DNA from: Chryseobacterium glaciei | GTDB taxonomy: Bacteria; Bacteroidota; Bacteroidia; Flavobacteriales; Weeksellaceae | Assembly: GCF_001648155.1 (NCBI RefSeq) | Contig: NZ_CP015199.1 | Span: forward strand, 3,047,001 to 3,111,000 | Direction of reading: 5' to 3' | DNA length: 64,000 bases | Shown: piece after piece, positions 1 through 7,872 of the stretch | How positions within the stretch are numbered: position 1 is the first letter of the stretch | Layout of the letters: every line of letters starts with the position of its first letter | Translations under genes and position numbers: made by a program | Notes under the pieces: generated by a model | Database searches by the model: none | What the model saw: only the letters and a program-made list of their open reading frames with translations | What the model was told of the DNA's origin: nothing

Positions 1-782
1 AGGATAATAATGCCACTCGTTTACCCAGAACTAATTTAACATCATTGCTTCCAGTTTCAGCGACGGGGACAACCGGCAACGGAACACAGGCTTCTGTAAT
101 TTTCAATAGAGAAACGGGAAGTGTTGTTCAAAATGATGGCACAACCTGGAAGATATCAGACCAGATTGTTTCAGCGATGAAGAACAATAAAATGGCTCGT
201 TTTATCAGAACGGGAACAGTAACTTCAACCTGTGGGACTTGTGGATTTGCATGTGGTGTTACCGTTAGGACATGTACCTCGCAAAATGTCAATTTTACGA
301 ATGTCAGTCCAAGTTTTAATGATATTTCTTCTAATGTTTCATTGGCAGCAGCAACCAGTAACGTTATTAATATCAATACAAAAGGTTTGTATAAAATTTC
401 GTTTAAAAGTGGCGCTATTGATATCAGTACACCTCTTTGTTTAGGAGTTGTTATTAATCTGCAGTCCAGCTTAAATTTAGAACTTAGTACAACAGCAGAT
501 GCTACCTGGAGACCGATTAATAATACGGCAAGTAGCTCAACAGCAGGAGCTTTATCAGTAAGTACGTTAGCTCCGGGCTCAATTGATGTGGGACAGTCTT
601 TGGCGTTCACTTATGTTGGTGTTTTCAATGCCGGAGACAAGTTAAGATTAACGCTTGGTGGAACTCAAAATATTGGAACAGGCGTTTGTACCGGACTTTT
701 AGGGGGAGACAATATGTTTTTTGCCATGAGTAAAACCGGAAATGCAGTATCTGAAATTATTGTTGAAAAAATAAATATGTAG
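1..782 (+). CDS. Secreted surface protein, 5' end cut by window edge
   Basis: The reading frame is open from base 3, so the gene continues to the left of the window and no start codon is visible; the first Leu codon at 45 is internal. The visible part begins with a segment typical of secreted flavobacterial proteins (FNRETGSVVQNDGTTW). A Cys-rich patch (CGTCGFACG) and a beta-rich C-terminal half follow, containing 'GLYKISF' and 'AGDKLRLTLGG'. That half resembles a C1q/TNF-like jelly roll, but this is inference from pattern only. It is followed 4 bases later by a gene of similar plan, and the three genes probably form one operon. Function unknown. Confidence 0.75.
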   Translation, partial: DNNATRLPRTNLTSLLPVSATGTTGNGTQASVIFNRETGSVVQNDGTTWKISDQIVSAMKNNKMARFIRTGTVTSTCGTCGFACGVTVRTCTSQNVNFTNVSPSFNDISSNVSLAAATSNVININTKGLYKISFKSGAIDISTPLCLGVVINLQSSLNLELSTTADATWRPINNTASSSTAGALSVSTLAPGSIDVGQSLAFTYVGVFNAGDKLRLTLGGTQNIGTGVCTGLLGGDNMFFAMSKTGNAVSEIIVEKINM

Positions 783-786
783 TAAG

Positions 787-1614
787 ATGAAAAGAATTTT
801 ATTAATAATTATCATGTTTTTTCAATATTCTGCTTATGGGCAAGTGGTTATAGGAAGTGATATAAGCAGTGTGAAAAATATAGTGAAAGTTCAGGACGGA
901 ACTCGGGGAGTGATACTTCCTTTTGCCAATATTTATACTTCCTTTCCGAAATATAATGCTGCGGCACCGGATATATTTGATGATTATCCTAATCTTGTCG
1001 GAGGGCTTATTTATAACAAAAATGATGATCAATACTATAAATATGACGGATTTTCATGGAATCCTTCCCGTCAGATACAAGGCATTTTTCAGCCTAAAAT
1101 TTCGAGATTAGGAGTATCAACAGGAGTGACGATTCCTTGTATTTCTTTCGGAATCGGATTCTGTTTTGCGGGAGGTACGCCTGGATATCTTGCTGCAGAT
1201 AATAAAAGTCAGGTTCTTGTAGATAATTTAACATTAAAAAACGCAAGTACAGTAACTATAAAAGTAGCTGGAATTTATGACATCGGTGTAGCGCTTGGTT
1301 TCACAGGAGGAAGTTTAGGCTTTCAAGCAGGAATTACAGAGTTTAAATTAACGCTACAGGTGAAATATACTTCTGCTTCAGATTGGGAAACGGTTGTGTC
1401 AAAAACAAATTACTCCATTGTTTTTGTAATAGATACACAGGGAAATAAAACTTCAAGTTTTGCCCAGACAATCTCTTTGCCCGTCAGTGCAGAGTTAAGG
1501 GTAGTTCCGGAGATAAGCTCTAATGCTGTTTCAGGTGGTGCTTTGGCCGCCTACGGAACAGATACGAATTCTATTAACTCATACATTGCTGCCCGTTTAA
1601 TCAAACCTTATTAG
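787..1614 (+). CDS. Secreted surface protein, C1q-like pattern, second of three
   Basis: A 275-residue protein with a signal peptide (hydrophobic stretch ending in 'SAYGQ', so export by Sec is likely). A first segment with 'GGLIYNKNDDQYYKYDGFSW' is of the type found in many flavobacterial secreted proteins. The rest is beta-rich, with 'VAGIYDIGVALGF' and a C-terminal 'INSYIAARLI' that recall the strands of C1q/TNF-like domains (inference). It starts 4 bases after the preceding stop and ends 2 bases before the next start, so it is translated as part of an operon. No catalytic motif seen; a surface or adhesive role is a guess. Confidence 0.75.
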   Translation: MKRILLIIIMFFQYSAYGQVVIGSDISSVKNIVKVQDGTRGVILPFANIYTSFPKYNAAAPDIFDDYPNLVGGLIYNKNDDQYYKYDGFSWNPSRQIQGIFQPKISRLGVSTGVTIPCISFGIGFCFAGGTPGYLAADNKSQVLVDNLTLKNASTVTIKVAGIYDIGVALGFTGGSLGFQAGITEFKLTLQVKYTSASDWETVVSKTNYSIVFVIDTQGNKTSSFAQTISLPVSAELRVVPEISSNAVSGGALAAYGTDTNSINSYIAARLIKPY

Positions 1615-1616
1615 TC

Positions 1617-2393
1617 ATGAAAAAATATATATTCTGCTTGTATTTATTTGTATTAAATAGCTACAGTGCACAGGTTAATTTTACGAATATTCCCAACCCT
1701 GACTCAAACGCAAACGGGAACGATCAGGTGATGATGTATATGACAAATACAACTGAAGCCAGCGGTATAAAAGGTTTTGGTCTTCCTGCGGTAAATGCGG
1801 ATGTCGATCTTCCTTACACCGGCATCAATGCTCCTTCAGTAAGAATTGAGGCACTGCGCGGAATGCTTTTATTTGTAAAGAGTACAGGACAGGCGATGGT
1901 TTTTGACGGCTTGGTTTGGAGCAAAGCTTTTGAAGTAGAATCAGATAATATTTCAAGATTTCAGATTAATGCGGTTTCTACAACTTCGGGATCTGTTTTG
2001 TTGCCTATTAATTCTTTAATCGATAAACCCAATTTCTTGGCAGATCCGCTAAGGCTTAAAACAAATGTATCAACAGTTGCTCCCAACCTTAATCGGTTAT
2101 ATGTGAGACAGACAGGCTTGTACAGAATTAATTTGAACTTAAATTTTACAGGTCCGGCAGGATCATTCAGTAACAGGCTCGGAGCGGGATTATACATCAA
2201 CGATGCTCAAAGATTCCAATTGCTGGAAAATACCGTAAATTATGATGGAACGAACAGGAAGATCAATTTAGATTTCTCCGTATATGCAGTTCAGGGACAG
2301 TATATCACTTTAGAAGCGATCTCTGAAATTGGAGGAACTACCTCTTATAACGTTACCAACAACAGCTTTGTAACGGTAGAAAAAGTTTTATAA
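1617..2393 (+). CDS. Secreted surface protein, C1q-like pattern, third of three
   Basis: A 258-residue protein with a short signal peptide ending 'SYSAQ'. Its first third contains 'GMLLFVKSTGQAMVFDGLVW', the same kind of segment as in the two preceding genes. The last ~100 residues contain 'RQTGLYRINLNLNFTG' and end in 'NNSFVTVEKVL', again like the last strands of a C1q-type jelly roll (inference). It begins two bases after the upstream stop and is closed by a clear hairpin terminator at 2436-2470, so it is the last gene of the three-gene unit. Function unknown. Confidence 0.75.
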   Translation: MKKYIFCLYLFVLNSYSAQVNFTNIPNPDSNANGNDQVMMYMTNTTEASGIKGFGLPAVNADVDLPYTGINAPSVRIEALRGMLLFVKSTGQAMVFDGLVWSKAFEVESDNISRFQINAVSTTSGSVLLPINSLIDKPNFLADPLRLKTNVSTVAPNLNRLYVRQTGLYRINLNLNFTGPAGSFSNRLGAGLYINDAQRFQLLENTVNYDGTNRKINLDFSVYAVQGQYITLEAISEIGGTTSYNVTNNSFVTVEKVL

Positions 2394-2435
2394 AACACAG
2401 TGAAAATTATATATTAATATTTTGTGATTTGGTGA

Positions 2436-2470
2436 ATCGCCCTTAATTTTTTATTAAGGGTGATTTTTTT
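2436..2470 (+). terminator. Intrinsic terminator closing the secreted-protein trio
   Basis: Arms ATCGCCCTTAAT and ATTAAGGGTGAT (one G-T wobble) around a short T loop, followed by a run of seven T. Confidence 0.8.
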
Positions 2471-2509
2471 ATTCTATCAGGATAATTTCCGTGTTTAACG
2501 AATGTTCTT

Positions 2510-2517
2510 TAGCTTTG
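2510..2517 (+). promoter_or_regulatory. -7 promoter element of the class III aminotransferase gene
   Basis: TAGCTTTG matches TAnnTTTG and lies 19 bases before the start codon at 2537. No clear TTG at -33. Confidence 0.45.
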
Positions 2518-2536
2518 CTGAAAATTTTTCAATAAA

Positions 2537-3718
2537 ATGGAAATACAAAAAGATTTTTTTACATATCAGGCGCAGACTACAAAATTTGCAGCAGGTTTTG
2601 AAGTTGAGAAAGCAGAAGGCAGTTATATTTTCGGAAAAGACGGAAGAAAATATCTTGATTTTGTGGCAGGAGTTTCTGCAAATACTTTGGGACATTCTCA
2701 TCCTAAAATCGTGAATGCGATCAAAGAGCAGGCGGATAAATATCTTCACGTAATGGTTTATGGCGAATATGCTCAGGAAAAACCTGTCGCATTATGTAAA
2801 TTATTAGCTGAAGCTACTCCAGATCCTTTAGAAATTACTTATTTGGTTAACAGTGGAGCCGAAGCCATCGACGGAAGCTTAAAATTAGCCAAAAGATATA
2901 CAGGAAGAGAAGAAATAGTTTCTTTTAAAGATTCTTATCACGGAAATACACACGGAGCTTTAAGTGTTTCAGGAAATGAAACTCACAAAAGAGAATTTCG
3001 TCCGTTGTTACCGATGATTTCTTTTATTGAATTTAATAATGAAAATGATTTCGATAAGATCACCGAAAAAACAGCTTGTGTAATTCTGGAAACAATTCAG
3101 GGAGCGGCTGGTTTTTTAGTTCCGAAAGAGGATTATTTAATTAAATTAAAAAAGAGATGTGAAGAAGTTGGAGCTCTTTTAATTTTAGATGAAATTCAAC
3201 CAGGATTCGGAAGAACAGGAAAATTATTCTCTTTTGAGCATTTCGGTATTGTTCCAGATATTCTGGTGATGGGAAAAGGAATGGGAGGTGGAGTTCCCGT
3301 TGGCGCATTCATGAGTTCAAGAGAAATTATGGAATCGCTGTCTCATTCTCCAAAATTAGGACATATTACAACTTTTGGAGGAAATCCACTGATTGCAGCG
3401 GCGAGTCATGCTACTTTAAAAGAAGTTTTGGACAGCGGTTTAATGAATGAAGTGGAGGAAAAAGAAAAATTATTCCGAGAACTTTTAGTTCACCCGAAAA
3501 TTAAAAATATTAACGGAAAAGGATTGATGTTAGCCGTAAATCTAGGCTCACCAGAATATACTTTAAATGTTGCAAAAAAATGCATGGAGAAAGGCTTAAT
3601 TGTTTTCTGGCAATTATACAGAAATGAATATTTAAGAATTTCTCCACCATTGACACTTTCTCTTGATGAGATAAGAGAGGGATGTCAGATTATTCTTGAT
3701 GTTTTAAACGAAAATTAA
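2537..3718 (+). CDS. Class III PLP-dependent aminotransferase
   Basis: A 393-residue fold-type I aminotransferase of the acetylornithine/ornithine/4-aminobutyrate group. The PLP-site motif LILDEIQPGFGRTG carries Asp218, which should bind the pyridine nitrogen. Lys247 in 'VMGKGMGGGVPVGA' should form the Schiff base. 'NSGAEAIDGSLKLAKR' near residue 105 is the usual phosphate-contact region. Length is normal for the family. It stands alone between two terminators with its own promoter, with no arginine or lysine pathway gene beside it, so the substrate cannot be named from context. Annotations for such proteins range from acetylornithine to generic 'aspartate aminotransferase family'; only the class is safe. 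Confidence 0.9.
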   Translation: MEIQKDFFTYQAQTTKFAAGFEVEKAEGSYIFGKDGRKYLDFVAGVSANTLGHSHPKIVNAIKEQADKYLHVMVYGEYAQEKPVALCKLLAEATPDPLEITYLVNSGAEAIDGSLKLAKRYTGREEIVSFKDSYHGNTHGALSVSGNETHKREFRPLLPMISFIEFNNENDFDKITEKTACVILETIQGAAGFLVPKEDYLIKLKKRCEEVGALLILDEIQPGFGRTGKLFSFEHFGIVPDILVMGKGMGGGVPVGAFMSSREIMESLSHSPKLGHITTFGGNPLIAAASHATLKEVLDSGLMNEVEEKEKLFRELLVHPKIKNINGKGLMLAVNLGSPEYTLNVAKKCMEKGLIVFWQLYRNEYLRISPPLTLSLDEIREGCQIILDVLNEN

Positions 3719-3721
3719 TAA

Positions 3722-3748
3722 AGACTCTTCTGGTGTGAAGAGTTTTTA
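3722..3748 (+). terminator. Intrinsic terminator after the aminotransferase gene
   Basis: ACTCTTC-tggtgt-GAAGAGT followed by four further T; it begins 4 bases after the stop codon. Confidence 0.75.
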
Positions 3749-3849
3749 TGTTTTTAAGGTTTAAAGCATCACTTTAAAAACTATGTTAAACATCTATTTA
3801 ATTTCTGTGATAAATATCATGAAGATTATACAAAAAAGTAAATACATTT

Positions 3850-3880
3850 TTGTGTAATAAAAAAATTAATTTATATATTG
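3850..3880 (+). promoter_or_regulatory. Promoter of the START-like gene
   Basis: TTG at 3850-3852, then 19 bases, then a TA-rich element ending in ATTG (imperfect TAnnTTTG), 25 bases before the ATG at 3905. Confidence 0.4.
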
Positions 3881-3904
3881 CGGGACGATTAAAACAAAGA
3901 TTAT

Positions 3905-4291
3905 ATGGCTAAACATAAAGTCCATTACGAATTTCCAATGCACTGTCTTTCAGAGATTTTATATGAATATCTGGCGACTGCAGAGGGGTTGTCTGAATGG
4001 TTTGCGGATGATGTAGTAGAGAAAGGTGACGATTTCTTTTTCAGTTGGGGTGGGGGTCCTGAAGAAAAGGCCACTTTAATCAGATACAAGCCTGAAGGCT
4101 TCGTTCGTTTCAGATGGGAAGAAGATGAGGGAACTAAGCATTTCTTTGAAATGACCATTACCATTGATGATATTACCGAAGACTTGGCCTTAAATATTAC
4201 AGATTTCTGTGAGGAAGGAGATGAAGAGGAAAATGCAATGTATTGGGAAAATCTTATTGAAAACCTTAGAATTAAATTGGGTGCAGCTTAA
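3905..4291 (+). CDS. START-like / SRPBCC domain protein
   Basis: A 128-residue acidic protein with the helix-grip pattern of the SRPBCC superfamily: N-terminal beta strand (KHKVHYEFPM), a helix containing 'EYLATAEGLSEWFADDV', the strand 'VRFRWEEDEGTKHFFEMTI' and a long C-terminal helix. This resembles small AHSA1/START-like proteins conserved in flavobacteria. No ligand can be predicted. It has its own promoter and is followed by a strong terminator at 4319-4347, so it is monocistronic although the next gene begins only about 80 bases on. Confidence 0.7.
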   Translation: MAKHKVHYEFPMHCLSEILYEYLATAEGLSEWFADDVVEKGDDFFFSWGGGPEEKATLIRYKPEGFVRFRWEEDEGTKHFFEMTITIDDITEDLALNITDFCEEGDEEENAMYWENLIENLRIKLGAA

Positions 4292-4318
4292 TTTAAGTTG
4301 CATTAAATGATAAAACTG

Positions 4319-4347
4319 ATGAACGATTTATCGTTCATTATTTTTTT
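4319..4347 (+). terminator. Intrinsic terminator after the START-like gene
   Basis: ATGAACGA-ttta-TCGTTCAT followed by TTA and seven T. The next gene starts only 22 bases downstream, which leaves almost no room for a separate promoter. Confidence 0.8.
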
Positions 4348-4368
4348 ATAAATAAATCAGATCAGACA

Positions 4369-5178
4369 TTGGAAAATCAATATTTTACATCAGACGAATT
4401 AAATGTAAAGAATAGAGCGTTTCTTATGGGCGACGCCGTAAAGGTTTCTTTTTTTGTGAGAGAGGGCAAACTCATCATGGATGAAGAATGTTATTTTTAT
4501 TTGATGGCTTCCATGAGAAAGATGAGGATGAATATTCCGTTGACGTATACGTTGGAATTTTTTCAGTCACTTTTTCAGAAAGATATTATTGAAGGAAAGG
4601 GAATCCTTAACGGAATTATTAATTTCCAGGTTTTCAGAAATTCAGATGGAGTTACATTGTCCAAGTCATCAATTTCTTATTTCTATGAAGTTGATGAAAT
4701 GGATGATATTCTCTCGGTTTTTCAAAGACCTTTGGAATTGGATATTATTAAAGAGATCAACGTTAATAATAATTTACTGAGCAACATCAGAGTTCACAGC
4801 CCGGAAAATATCTATGGCGGAATTTACGCTCAGGAAAACGATCTGGATGATGTGATTTTGCTTAATCCTAATAAAAGAATTGCACGTTCAACATCAGGAA
4901 ATTTATTATTCTTGGAAGGAAATGTCATTAAGATTCCAAAACAGTCTGAAGGAGCTTACATTTCTCCTTTATTAGAAAATTTTGTGACTTTTTTACATAA
5001 AAATAACCTTGCCGATACGCAGGAACACGAGATAATTGCATTTGAATCTCAAAAGGCCGAAGAAATTTTAATGATTTCTGACGAGAAAGGCATATTTTCT
5101 GTAGGTAAAATAAGAAATAAGACTTTTGAAAATTCTCGCTTTTTAGAATTAGTGGAAAGCTGGAAGAAAAGTTTTTAA
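4369..5178 (+). CDS. Class IV aminotransferase fold protein, catalytic residues lost
   Basis: A 269-residue protein that aligns by eye along its length with fold-type IV PLP enzymes (D-amino-acid aminotransferase, BCAT, PabC). 'NRAFLMGDAVKVSFF' matches the family's N-terminal motif, and 'STSGNLLFL' matches the PLP-phosphate loop. The family Lys is replaced by Arg ('SNIRVHSPE' where D-alanine aminotransferase has 'DIKSLNLL'). The Glu that contacts the pyridine ring is also absent ('ARSTSGN' against 'TEGSSSN'). The enzyme is therefore probably not a transaminase. The start is TTG at 4369, chosen because the conserved N-terminal motif precedes the first ATG at 4427. The gene is closed by a strong terminator. 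Confidence 0.75.
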   Translation: MENQYFTSDELNVKNRAFLMGDAVKVSFFVREGKLIMDEECYFYLMASMRKMRMNIPLTYTLEFFQSLFQKDIIEGKGILNGIINFQVFRNSDGVTLSKSSISYFYEVDEMDDILSVFQRPLELDIIKEINVNNNLLSNIRVHSPENIYGGIYAQENDLDDVILLNPNKRIARSTSGNLLFLEGNVIKIPKQSEGAYISPLLENFVTFLHKNNLADTQEHEIIAFESQKAEEILMISDEKGIFSVGKIRNKTFENSRFLELVESWKKSF

Positions 5179-5184
5179 ATTGAC

Positions 5185-5232
5185 AAACCCGGTAAACAAC
5201 AAAAGTTCCAAAGTCCTTTACCGGGTTTTATT
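5185..5232 (+). terminator. Intrinsic terminator after the class IV fold gene
   Basis: Perfect 12-base arms AAACCCGGTAAA and TTTACCGGGTTT around a 20-base loop, ending in T residues. Confidence 0.8.
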
Positions 5233-5307
5233 CTGAATAGATCAGAATTTGTATTGTTTAATAATTCGATGGAATGTACCCATGAATTATTAGCAATTTT
5301 TTTTTGC

Positions 5308-5397
5308 TTATTTAAATCTTCGTCTTGTTTTAATAGGAATCAGAGCTACATTTACTCTTGGAAAGAAAAATAAAATAAGGTTTGTAAGTACTTTCAT
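5308..5397 (-). CDS. Possible 29-residue small protein in the 5179-5508 gap
   Basis: The 330-base gap between the terminator and yqgE holds one short minus-strand frame with an ATG. It has a hydrophobic first half (VLTNLILFFFP) and a very basic tail (IKTRRRFK), as in small membrane peptides. No TAnnTTTG element was found just upstream and no terminator follows the stop, so this may be chance in AT-rich DNA. Otherwise I see nothing in the gap apart from the terminator at its left edge. Confidence 0.25.
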   Translation of the reverse strand: MKVLTNLILFFFPRVNVALIPIKTRRRFK

Positions 5398-5508
5398 TTT
5401 CTTGTTTTTGGTTTATCAAATAACGTGAATATTTTCCTAAAAATTGGTTAAGAGAATCTTAAAGTTTGTTAATGTTTTATATCCCTTTTATTAGAATAAT
5501 ATTATGGT

Positions 5509-6057
5509 TTAATTCAATGAAATATCTTCAGGAGAATTTGCCCAAAGAAGATACTCACCACCGAGGTTTTGCATGATAGATTTCCAAAGCGTTTGATCGT
5601 TGGGTAATGTATAATCTAAGTTATAGACATCAACCACTGTCCACATTTTCTTTAGAACCTCACTGTCAAGCTGACCGGCAGACCATCCGGAATATCCTGA
5701 GAAGATCTTTACATCATCAATATTCAGTTCACCACTAAGGACAGAGCTGATAATATTCTCAATATCTTCAGTCAGATAAAAATCATCAGAAATATCAGAA
5801 TACATCTCGGTAACCTTTTTGCCTTTTACAATAAAGAAAACTTTTTCGTTTTCCACAGGACCGCCATCGTAGACCTCAATTTTAAAGTCAAAAAAGTTTT
5901 TGAACTTACTACTCATCTGGCCGTTTTTCTTGTTTAATATCAAACCAAATGCACTGCTTTCGTTATGTTCAATAACAAGCACTACAGATCTGGAAAAAAT
6001 ATCGCCGGAAATGTCTGGTGTGGAAATTAATATTTTACCTTTGTATGAGTAATTCAT
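5509..6057 (-). CDS. YqgE/AlgH family protein
   Basis: A 182-residue protein beginning 'MNYSYKGKILISTP', with the family's 'VVLVIEHNESSAFGLILNK' and 'GGPVENEKVFFI' segments and the signature 'GYSGWSAGQLDSEV'. The frame is open further upstream, but those residues overlap pdxH and are unlike the family, so the ATG at 6057 is used. The gene is divergent from pdxH with only 24 bases between start codons, so each promoter must reach into the other gene or the mRNAs have no leader. The biochemical role of the family is not established. Confidence 0.88.
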   Translation of the reverse strand: MNYSYKGKILISTPDISGDIFSRSVVLVIEHNESSAFGLILNKKNGQMSSKFKNFFDFKIEVYDGGPVENEKVFFIVKGKKVTEMYSDISDDFYLTEDIENIISSVLSGELNIDDVKIFSGYSGWSAGQLDSEVLKKMWTVVDVYNLDYTLPNDQTLWKSIMQNLGGEYLLWANSPEDISLN

Positions 6058-6060
6058 ACT

Positions 6061-6068
6061 CAAATTTA
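6061..6068 (-). promoter_or_regulatory. -7 element directly before yqgE
   Basis: On the minus strand TAAATTTG (TAnnTTTG) ends 3 bases before the ATG at 6057, which would give an essentially leaderless mRNA. No TTG at the expected -33 distance. Confidence 0.35.
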
Positions 6069-6081
6069 ATAAAAAATATTT

Positions 6082-6723
6082 ATGGAAAACCTGCACGACC
6101 AAAGAAAAGTGTACGAGAAATCCCAACTTATTGAAAGTGAGATAAAACAAAATCCAATAGAGCAATTCAGAGATTGGTTTTTGGAAGCGAGTGAGAATCC
6201 TAATATCTCGGAAGCTAATGCAATGGCAGTTTCTACGGTAGAAGATGACGGTTGTCCTCGCACAAGGATGGTTTTGTTGAAAGCGTATACATTCGAGGGG
6301 TTTATTTTTTATACAAACTATGACAGCCGAAAAGGAAAAGCGATAGAAAAAAATCATAAAGCCTGTCTTCATTTTTTCTGGCCCAATCTTGAAAGACAGA
6401 TTATTATAAAAGCTGATTTGGAAAAAATTGCTGAAAATTTAAGTGACGGATATTTTCATTCCAGACCAAAAGGAAGTCAGCTCGGAGCGGCGGTTTCTCC
6501 ACAAAGTCAGATTATTCCCAATAGAGAGTTTTTGGAGGTAAAATTAAAAGATTTGGAAAAGGCATTCGAAAACACAGAAGTTCCAAGACCGGAAAATTGG
6601 GGAGGTTATATTGCAAAACCTTACGAAATCGAATTCTGGCAGGGAAGACCCAACAGGCTTCATGATAGAATTATCTATACATTAGATGATCTGGATTGGA
6701 AGATTTCCCGTTTAGCACCATAA
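6082..6723 (+). CDS. pdxH: Pyridoxamine 5'-phosphate oxidase
   Basis: A 213-residue FMN flavoprotein that oxidises pyridoxine/pyridoxamine 5'-phosphate to pyridoxal 5'-phosphate (PLP). Features seen: 'NPIEQFRDWFLEA' at the N-terminus, 'TRMVLLKAYTFEGFIFYTNYDSRKG' (FMN-binding strand), 'RQIIIKADLEK', 'SQLGAAVSPQSQII', and the C-terminal family signature ending 'WKISRLAP'. Length is typical. The start is fixed by the conserved N-terminal helix. It lies close to the class III and class IV aminotransferase-fold genes, which use PLP, but they are separated by terminators and there is no sign of co-transcription. Confidence 0.95.
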   Translation: MENLHDQRKVYEKSQLIESEIKQNPIEQFRDWFLEASENPNISEANAMAVSTVEDDGCPRTRMVLLKAYTFEGFIFYTNYDSRKGKAIEKNHKACLHFFWPNLERQIIIKADLEKIAENLSDGYFHSRPKGSQLGAAVSPQSQIIPNREFLEVKLKDLEKAFENTEVPRPENWGGYIAKPYEIEFWQGRPNRLHDRIIYTLDDLDWKISRLAP

Positions 6724-6749
6724 TTAATATAGAATTTAAAGTATAAGCA

Positions 6750-6785
6750 CAAAAAAAACCTCATCCATCGGTGAGGTTTGAATTT
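6750..6785 (-). terminator. Bidirectional terminator between pdxH and the HU gene
   Basis: AAACCTCA-tccatcgg-TGAGGTTT. On the minus strand it is followed by eight T and closes the HU gene. On the plus strand only a weak T tract follows, so it may also help end pdxH. Confidence 0.75.
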
Positions 6786-6802
6786 TTGTATAATCTGAAT
6801 GA

Positions 6803-7120
6803 TTATTTTTTCTTCTTAGCTGCCGCCGGAGCAGGAGCGTTAGCAGTAGCTACAGCAGTAGATAAATCAGCACCAGCTTTGAATTTAGCAACTGTTTTAG
6901 CTTCGATGTTGATCGGCTTTTTAGTTGCAGGGTTAATACCTTGTCTAGCCGCTCTCTCAGCTACTGAGAAAGTACCAAATCCTACTAAAGAAACTTTTCC
7001 GTCTTTTTTCTTTAAAGTAGTAGTTACATTACTGATGAATGATTCTAAAGCAGCTTTTGCTGCAACTTTAGTAATTCCTGCGTCTTTTGCGATTGCGTCG
7101 ATTAATTCAGACTTGTTCAT
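6803..7120 (-). CDS. HU family DNA-binding protein
   Basis: A 105-residue histone-like protein. The first ~90 residues are a standard HU/IHF fold: 'MNKSELIDAIAKDAGITKVAAKAALESF', then 'VGFGTFSVAERAARQGINPATKKPINI', which includes the DNA-inserting arm with the conserved Asn-Pro. A short Ala/Pro-rich linker and KKKK tail (about residues 92-105) follow, a C-terminal extension seen in several Bacteroidota HU proteins. It has a near-consensus promoter (7155-7184) and a strong terminator, so it is monocistronic and probably highly expressed. Its job is nucleoid architecture. Confidence 0.93.
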   Translation of the reverse strand: MNKSELIDAIAKDAGITKVAAKAALESFISNVTTTLKKKDGKVSLVGFGTFSVAERAARQGINPATKKPINIEAKTVAKFKAGADLSTAVATANAPAPAAAKKKK

Positions 7121-7154
7121 AATTTTTAATATTAAAGTTAGTTCGTAATTATAG

Positions 7155-7184
7155 CAAATATAATACTATTTTCTAATTGTGCAA
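7155..7184 (-). promoter_or_regulatory. Promoter of the HU gene
   Basis: On the minus strand: TTG (7184-7182), 19 bases, TATATTTG (7162-7155). This is a full match to the Bacteroidota TTG-N19-TAnnTTTG promoter, with a leader of about 30 bases. Confidence 0.75.
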
Positions 7185-7506
7185 TTTATTTATAAAAAGT
7201 TGTACAATTTTTTTGATTTTAGGTGAAAACAGTTAAAATATGATAATTTGACTTTTCACAGAAAATCTACGTTAGCCGTTACTAAAATCATGCCAAATGC
7301 TTATGTGTATTGACTTTAGCGAAAATTTAATATTATTTTTCGTATTTATTAAATCTTGAATTTCGTATAAAGTATTAATGGTTTTAGCGATATGATTGTA
7401 GATTCTGTAAGTAATTTTCAGAAAAAATGTTTTTAATAAAATTAAATGGCTGTGTATCTGCATGTTTGAAAATCATTAAAAAGCCTGTTTTATTAATTTT
7501 TATTAA
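7185..7506. other. Intergenic region between HU and panD
   Basis: No convincing gene. It contains a spaced inverted repeat GTGAAAA (7223-7229) / TTTTCAC (7253-7259). A minus-strand 63-codon frame has no family resemblance or promoter and I do not call it. Confidence 0.5.
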
Positions 7507-7514
7507 TAAATTTG
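7507..7514 (+). promoter_or_regulatory. -7 element directly before panD
   Basis: TAAATTTG is followed by CAGC and then the panD ATG at 7519. Transcription would begin at or within a base or two of the start codon. Confidence 0.5.
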
Positions 7515-7518
7515 CAGC

Positions 7519-7869
7519 ATGTTAATAGAAGTTTTCAAGTCTAAGATTCACAGGGTACGAGTTACGGCTTCAGACCTTAATTATATAGGAAGTATTACGA
7601 TCGATGAAGATCTTATCGAAGCTGCCGGTTTGGTAGTAGGAGAGAGGGTTTATATCGTAAATGTGAATAACGGTGAGCGTTTCGACACCTACGTTATCAA
7701 AGGTAAAAGAAAGTCAGGAGAAGTTTGTCTGAATGGCCCTGCTGCCAGGAAGGTTCAGAGAGATGACATCATTATCATTATAGCGTATGCTCAGATGACT
7801 CCCGAAGAAGCGAAGGATTTTCAACCGAAGATCGTTTTCCCGGACGAAAAAACTAACCTCCTTACTTAA
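7519..7869 (+). CDS. panD: Aspartate 1-decarboxylase
   Basis: A 116-residue pyruvoyl enzyme that converts aspartate to beta-alanine for pantothenate and CoA synthesis. The self-cleavage site is visible as Gly24-Ser25 in '[10 protein letters not shown]'; Ser25 becomes the pyruvoyl group. Lys9 ('FKSKIHR'), Thr57 ('DTYVI'), Tyr58 and the '[19 protein letters not shown]' segment are all family features. Length is normal. The next gene begins 3 bases after the stop and is probably co-transcribed. The promoter sits so close to the ATG that the mRNA should be leaderless. Confidence 0.96.
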   Translation: MLIEVFKSKIHRVRVTASDLNYIGSITIDEDLIEAAGLVVGERVYIVNVNNGERFDTYVIKGKRKSGEVCLNGPAARKVQRDDIIIIIAYAQMTPEEAKDFQPKIVFPDEKTNLLT

Positions 7870-7872
7870 TTC

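Noticed and set aside
6058..6372. Upstream extension of the yqgE reading frame
   Set aside because: The extra residues overlap pdxH on the other strand and do not match the family; the ATG at 6057 fits.
7272..7463. 63-codon minus-strand frame in the HU-panD gap
   Set aside because: AT-rich, no recognised pattern, no promoter or terminator; most likely chance.
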